Source: Tatlockia sp. (lineage in GTDB: Bacteria > Cyanobacteriota > Cyanobacteriia > Cyanobacteriales > Chroococcidiopsidaceae). From it: 8,157 bases of DNA. The notes under the pieces were generated by a model. It worked only from the letters and a program-made list of their open reading frames with translations. It searched no databases and was not told the origin of the DNA. The stretch is from assembly GCA_013698215.1 (NCBI GenBank), contig JACCVJ010000414.1, positions 1-8,157 on the forward strand, read 5' to 3'. Within the stretch, counting starts at the first letter, position 1. Each line of letters opens with the position of its first letter. The position numbers were made by a program, and so were the translations under genes. Of this stretch, positions 5,771-8,157 are shown in pieces.

Positions 5771-7845
5771 TTAATTTCCCATTGCCATAAAATATCTACC
5801 ACCCGCATTATCCCAGCTTTTAAATGGCGGCGATAGGTACTGAAAGGCAGATTAAGTAATTCTGCCGCCTGTTCTTGAGTCAAGGCAGGCTGTAAATAAG
5901 TACGATGCAACACTCGGTAAAGTTTTTCGTCTCGTGGGGAAGATAAGAGCGATTCAACGGCTTGCTGCACCAATGCTTGTAATGCTGCAATGCGTTCTAC
6001 CATTCCAGAAGTGTCACCTTCTACTACTAAGCGCGATCGCAATAGCGGGTTTTTGTGCAGTGCATCAGCACGAGCAAAGTTTCGTAACGCCGATTGGGCG
6101 GCTGTCTCAAATTCTGCCCGACTCAGCACTAACAATGGTTCCTGCGATGTAGGTAAAGACTTTGCTTGGGCGGAAGCATCAATTTCTCTTTGAGCTAATA
6201 ATTTCTGCCACGCCGAAGCTGATAATACTCGCCAATCATGCCCGTAAACTCCATAGCTTCTGTCTCCGACTTGAAAATCCGCTTCTGGTAGGCGGGTCAA
6301 GTCTGCATAAGCAAACATTTCTGCCCAAAAATCTGGTTTGGCACAACAAAAGAAGGTAAAAGCAAGCTCTTCTGTTAATCTATGGTGTTGGACAAAGTTG
6401 ATAAAAATCAAACTTTGCGTAGCTGATACCTCTTGATAAGTATCTCTTGCCATCCAAAATCGAAATAAAGTTACACCTCCACTTGGCGGTAATGGAGTGC
6501 AATGGAGGCGCAAATAATTCTGACAAGCGATCGCTCCTGGATCTATAGCTAAGTCTTCCTGACTAGCTTGGTGTAAAGCTACCATAATTACAAAGCCTGC
6601 TACCTGCTGCTGGGCATCCCGAAAAACGATCGTACCTTGGGGTTGCCTCGTTAGCCAGTGCGCGGCTATTTTTGCACTGGCTTCGCCTTCATGTTCTGTC
6701 ACTATTTTTAAGAGTACGGGCAAATCTATCTCTCTCAGTACATCCGTCTGCAAGCTACTGTTTTCTTGCCAAACAAAACGGGGACGCACCGCAGAATTAT
6801 CCCGATGCAGGAAAATATAATCAAATAATATCCGATGTTGCTCTTGACCGTGGGTTTGCTGTAAGCGCAGTGTATAGTAATTACGAGCGCGGTGGTGCAA
6901 TTCGGCGTACCATTGGGTATTACGCCATCGCACGTCAGTAATTAATACTTCTCTAGCTAAATCGTGGGGAAATAAACCAAACTGTCCTGATTCAATAGAC
7001 GATAATTCCCGCAACCACGCAAATAATTCATGGACATCTGCCATATTTAGCATTTGTGCCAATACGGCTTCTGTAGTTATCCGTACTAAAGCACAAGCTT
7101 CTAAAGCCATGCGGTGGGCTGGGGTTGGTACATCTTGGACAAATTTTTGCAGTAGAGTTTTGATGACATCTGGCACAGATTCCAGTTGAAACGAGATTTG
7201 CCCGTCTTGGGCAAATACATCAGCAATTAGTGACAAAGCTAGAGGATAACCATGAGTGAAATCTACAACGGTTTGGTGTGCCGTTTCCGGGATATCCCTT
7301 TTTGTTAAGTAGCTTTGGCTTTCATCGGGGCTGAGGTTGCGTAGCGGCAAAGTATGAATGAAGGCTTGCCAGCCTTCATCGGTGCGCCAAGCTGCGGAAG
7401 GGGCTTGGCGACTAGCTATAACTATGAGTGTATTCTCTGGTAATTGCGGTAAAAATACTTCCCGCAACCATTGATCTAAAGGTGTTAAAACTTCGTAGGT
7501 ATCGAGTAAAATCACCTGCCGTTGACTTTGAGAGTCAAGTTTTTGTAAAACAAACTCCCAGGTATCTAGACTTGTTACTACTTTTAAAGCATTAATAAAA
7601 GATTCTGGTGTTGGATCTATGTTACGTGCATCTAAGTAAATTGTTTTTACATGGTTATTACTTAGACGGCTAAATTGTTTGAGTAAGCTTGTTTTACCGA
7701 CACCACCAGGACCAAATATATAAAGTAGATAAAAAGGTAATTCCAAAGCAGCGATCGCCTTGGTAAACAATTCAAGTTCGCTCTTGCGTCCTACAAAGCG
7801 GCGATTTCGCTCTGTATTCAAACGATCTGCCAGCGACGGTAACAT
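5767..7845 (-). CDS. STAND-type ATPase with GNAT-like middle domain and C-terminal helix-turn-helix
   Basis: This 692-residue protein (numbered from the ATG) is probably a cytoplasmic signal-dependent transcription regulator. An FVGR motif (17-20) and Walker A GPGGVGKTS (45-53) open the P-loop domain. Walker B VILLD (111-115) follows, then a sensor-like SR (145-146) and GYPLAL (199-204), the GxPLAL motif of STAND/NB-ARC ATPases. A helical region runs to about 390. Residues about 404-545 show VFRD...VAGFVIMVAL, LFRFWMARDTY, FTFFCCAKPDFW and YGVYGHDWR, which I read as a GNAT acetyltransferase-like fold; this is tentative. The C-terminus (655-692) has TQEQAAELLNLPFSTYRRHL, a helix-turn-helix. 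ATG 7845 is favoured by GAGGA (7857-7853) at 7 bases; an in-frame TTG at 7863 would bury that site inside the gene. It is convergent with the metal cassette, so a regulatory link between them is possible but not shown. Ligand, target genes and acetyl-CoA binding are unknown. Confidence 0.8.
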   Translation of the reverse strand: MLPSLADRLNTERNRRFVGRKSELELFTKAIAALELPFYLLYIFGPGGVGKTSLLKQFSRLSNNHVKTIYLDARNIDPTPESFINALKVVTSLDTWEFVLQKLDSQSQRQVILLDTYEVLTPLDQWLREVFLPQLPENTLIVIASRQAPSAAWRTDEGWQAFIHTLPLRNLSPDESQSYLTKRDIPETAHQTVVDFTHGYPLALSLIADVFAQDGQISFQLESVPDVIKTLLQKFVQDVPTPAHRMALEACALVRITTEAVLAQMLNMADVHELFAWLRELSSIESGQFGLFPHDLAREVLITDVRWRNTQWYAELHHRARNYYTLRLQQTHGQEQHRILFDYIFLHRDNSAVRPRFVWQENSSLQTDVLREIDLPVLLKIVTEHEGEASAKIAAHWLTRQPQGTIVFRDAQQQVAGFVIMVALHQASQEDLAIDPGAIACQNYLRLHCTPLPPSGGVTLFRFWMARDTYQEVSATQSLIFINFVQHHRLTEELAFTFFCCAKPDFWAEMFAYADLTRLPEADFQVGDRSYGVYGHDWRVLSASAWQKLLAQREIDASAQAKSLPTSQEPLLVLSRAEFETAAQSALRNFARADALHKNPLLRSRLVVEGDTSGMVERIAALQALVQQAVESLLSSPRDEKLYRVLHRTYLQPALTQEQAAELLNLPFSTYRRHLKAGIMRVVDILWQWEIN

Positions 7846-7857
7846 TAGCCATTCCTC

Positions 7858-7885
7858 TATCAATTATTAATTATCAATTATCGCA
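7858..7885. repeat. Heptanucleotide tandem repeat (TATYAAT), STRR-like
   Basis: Read on the + strand, TATCAAT (7858-7864), TATTAAT (7865-7871) and TATCAAT (7872-7878) lie head to tail, followed by the partial unit TATCGCA. Short tandem heptamers are a known feature of cyanobacterial genomes. The array ends next to the ribosome binding site of the minus-strand regulator and covers its likely -10 region. Confidence 0.6.
7870..7885 (-). promoter_or_regulatory. Candidate extended -10 promoter of the STAND regulator gene
   Basis: On the minus strand TGC (7885-7883) precedes GATAAT (7882-7877), an extended -10 pattern. A second GATAAT lies at 7875-7870, one heptad-pair further. Transcription from the first would start near 7871 and leave about 26 bases before the ATG at 7845, with the GAGGA ribosome binding site inside. 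No good -35 box was seen. Confidence 0.35.
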
Positions 7886-8157
7886 GTTTGAGGGTAAAAC
7901 AAGACTACTATGTATTCACTTTCGGTTAATTTAGAGCTGCTCGATAGTGCCTGTACCCCCGGCTACCTAAACACTATTGAACGTTGTCTTTTTCAACGCC
8001 ACTAAGTCTGATTTGAAGCCTACCCATAGGACAATACTTTTCGGTTAAGCCCAAAACAGGTAGAGTAAAAGTCGTGCCGAAGAGTGTCAGACCATTCAAT
8101 GCAATTCAAGAAATTTTCGTTGCTCACACAGGGAATTGAATCGGGGGAAGTGCTAAA
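7886..8157. other. Right-end stretch with stem-loops and broken short reading frames
   Basis: No complete gene is recognised. On the + strand a 31-codon frame opens at ATG 7910 and stops at 8003-8005 (MYSLSVNLELLDSACTPGYL at its start), with only a distant GAGGG 15 bases away. Another frame is open from 8017 to a TGA at 8134-8136, and a third opens at ATG 8099 and runs off the edge. On the minus strand a frame is open from the edge to a TAG at 8020-8022. Two stem-loops (7941-7980 and 7982-7998) and a 10-base direct repeat TTTCGGTTAA (7920-7929, 8039-8048) also lie here. The patchy frames suit a decayed gene, but no family was recognised. Confidence 0.4.
7941..7998. repeat. Two adjacent stem-loops in the right intergenic region
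   Basis: TCGATAGTG (7941-7949) pairs with CACTATTGA (7972-7980) over 9 positions with one G-T wobble and a 22-base loop. One base later CGTTG (7982-7986) pairs perfectly with CAACG (7994-7998) around the loop TCTTTTT. No T-run follows on either side that would make a standard terminator. A structured leader or small RNA is possible but not supported by a promoter. Confidence 0.35.

Noticed and set aside
5934..6941. Several plus-strand frames of 65 to 89 codons
   Set aside because: All are antisense to the STAND regulator, which has clear Walker motifs; none has a convincing ribosome binding site or domain.

Overview
The window looks like a chromosomal segment of a cyanobacterium. The signs are seven copies of the HIP1 palindrome GCGATCGC in about 8 kb, a PEP-CTERM surface protein, a DUF4331 protein of the cyanobacterial type, a heptanucleotide tandem repeat, and moderately AT-rich DNA. 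I cannot name genus or species from the sequence alone. No tRNA, rRNA or CRISPR array was seen.

Left part (1-1091): the window opens inside the last codons of an IS5-type transposase, followed by a pair of 20-base direct repeats that probably belong to the IS end. About 250 bases of gene-free DNA with a 26-base near-palindrome follow, then a secreted PEP-CTERM protein (408-1091) with its own ribosome binding site and a small inverted repeat just upstream.

Central cassette (1092-5770, + strand): an AT-rich leader carries clustered inverted repeats that may be operators. Behind it lie a secreted DUF4331 protein (1347-2594), a membrane-anchored TPR protein (2670-4040), a NicO/RcnA-type nickel/cobalt transporter with an added extracytoplasmic domain (4077-5372), and a small secreted cysteine-motif protein (5429-5770). 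The genes are co-directional and 36 to 75 bases apart. The first three look like one functional unit at the cell envelope, probably dealing with a divalent metal, but the substrate is inferred. A terminator-like hairpin between DUF4331 and the TPR gene suggests partial termination or attenuation inside the unit.

Right part (5767-8157): a large gene on the minus strand (5767-7845) meets the cassette tail to tail, with the two stop codons sharing two bases. Its product combines a STAND-type P-loop ATPase, a middle region that resembles a GNAT acetyltransferase fold, and a C-terminal helix-turn-helix, so it is probably a signal-dependent transcription regulator. Its promoter region sits in a heptad repeat. 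Beyond it, 7886-8157 holds two adjacent stem-loops and several short open frames that may be remains of a decayed gene or the start of one outside the window.

The most interesting items are the DUF4331-TPR-NicO cassette, with its EF-hand-like loop and predicted N-terminal histidine on the transporter, and the STAND-GNAT-HTH regulator. Neither has an experimentally known role that I can name.
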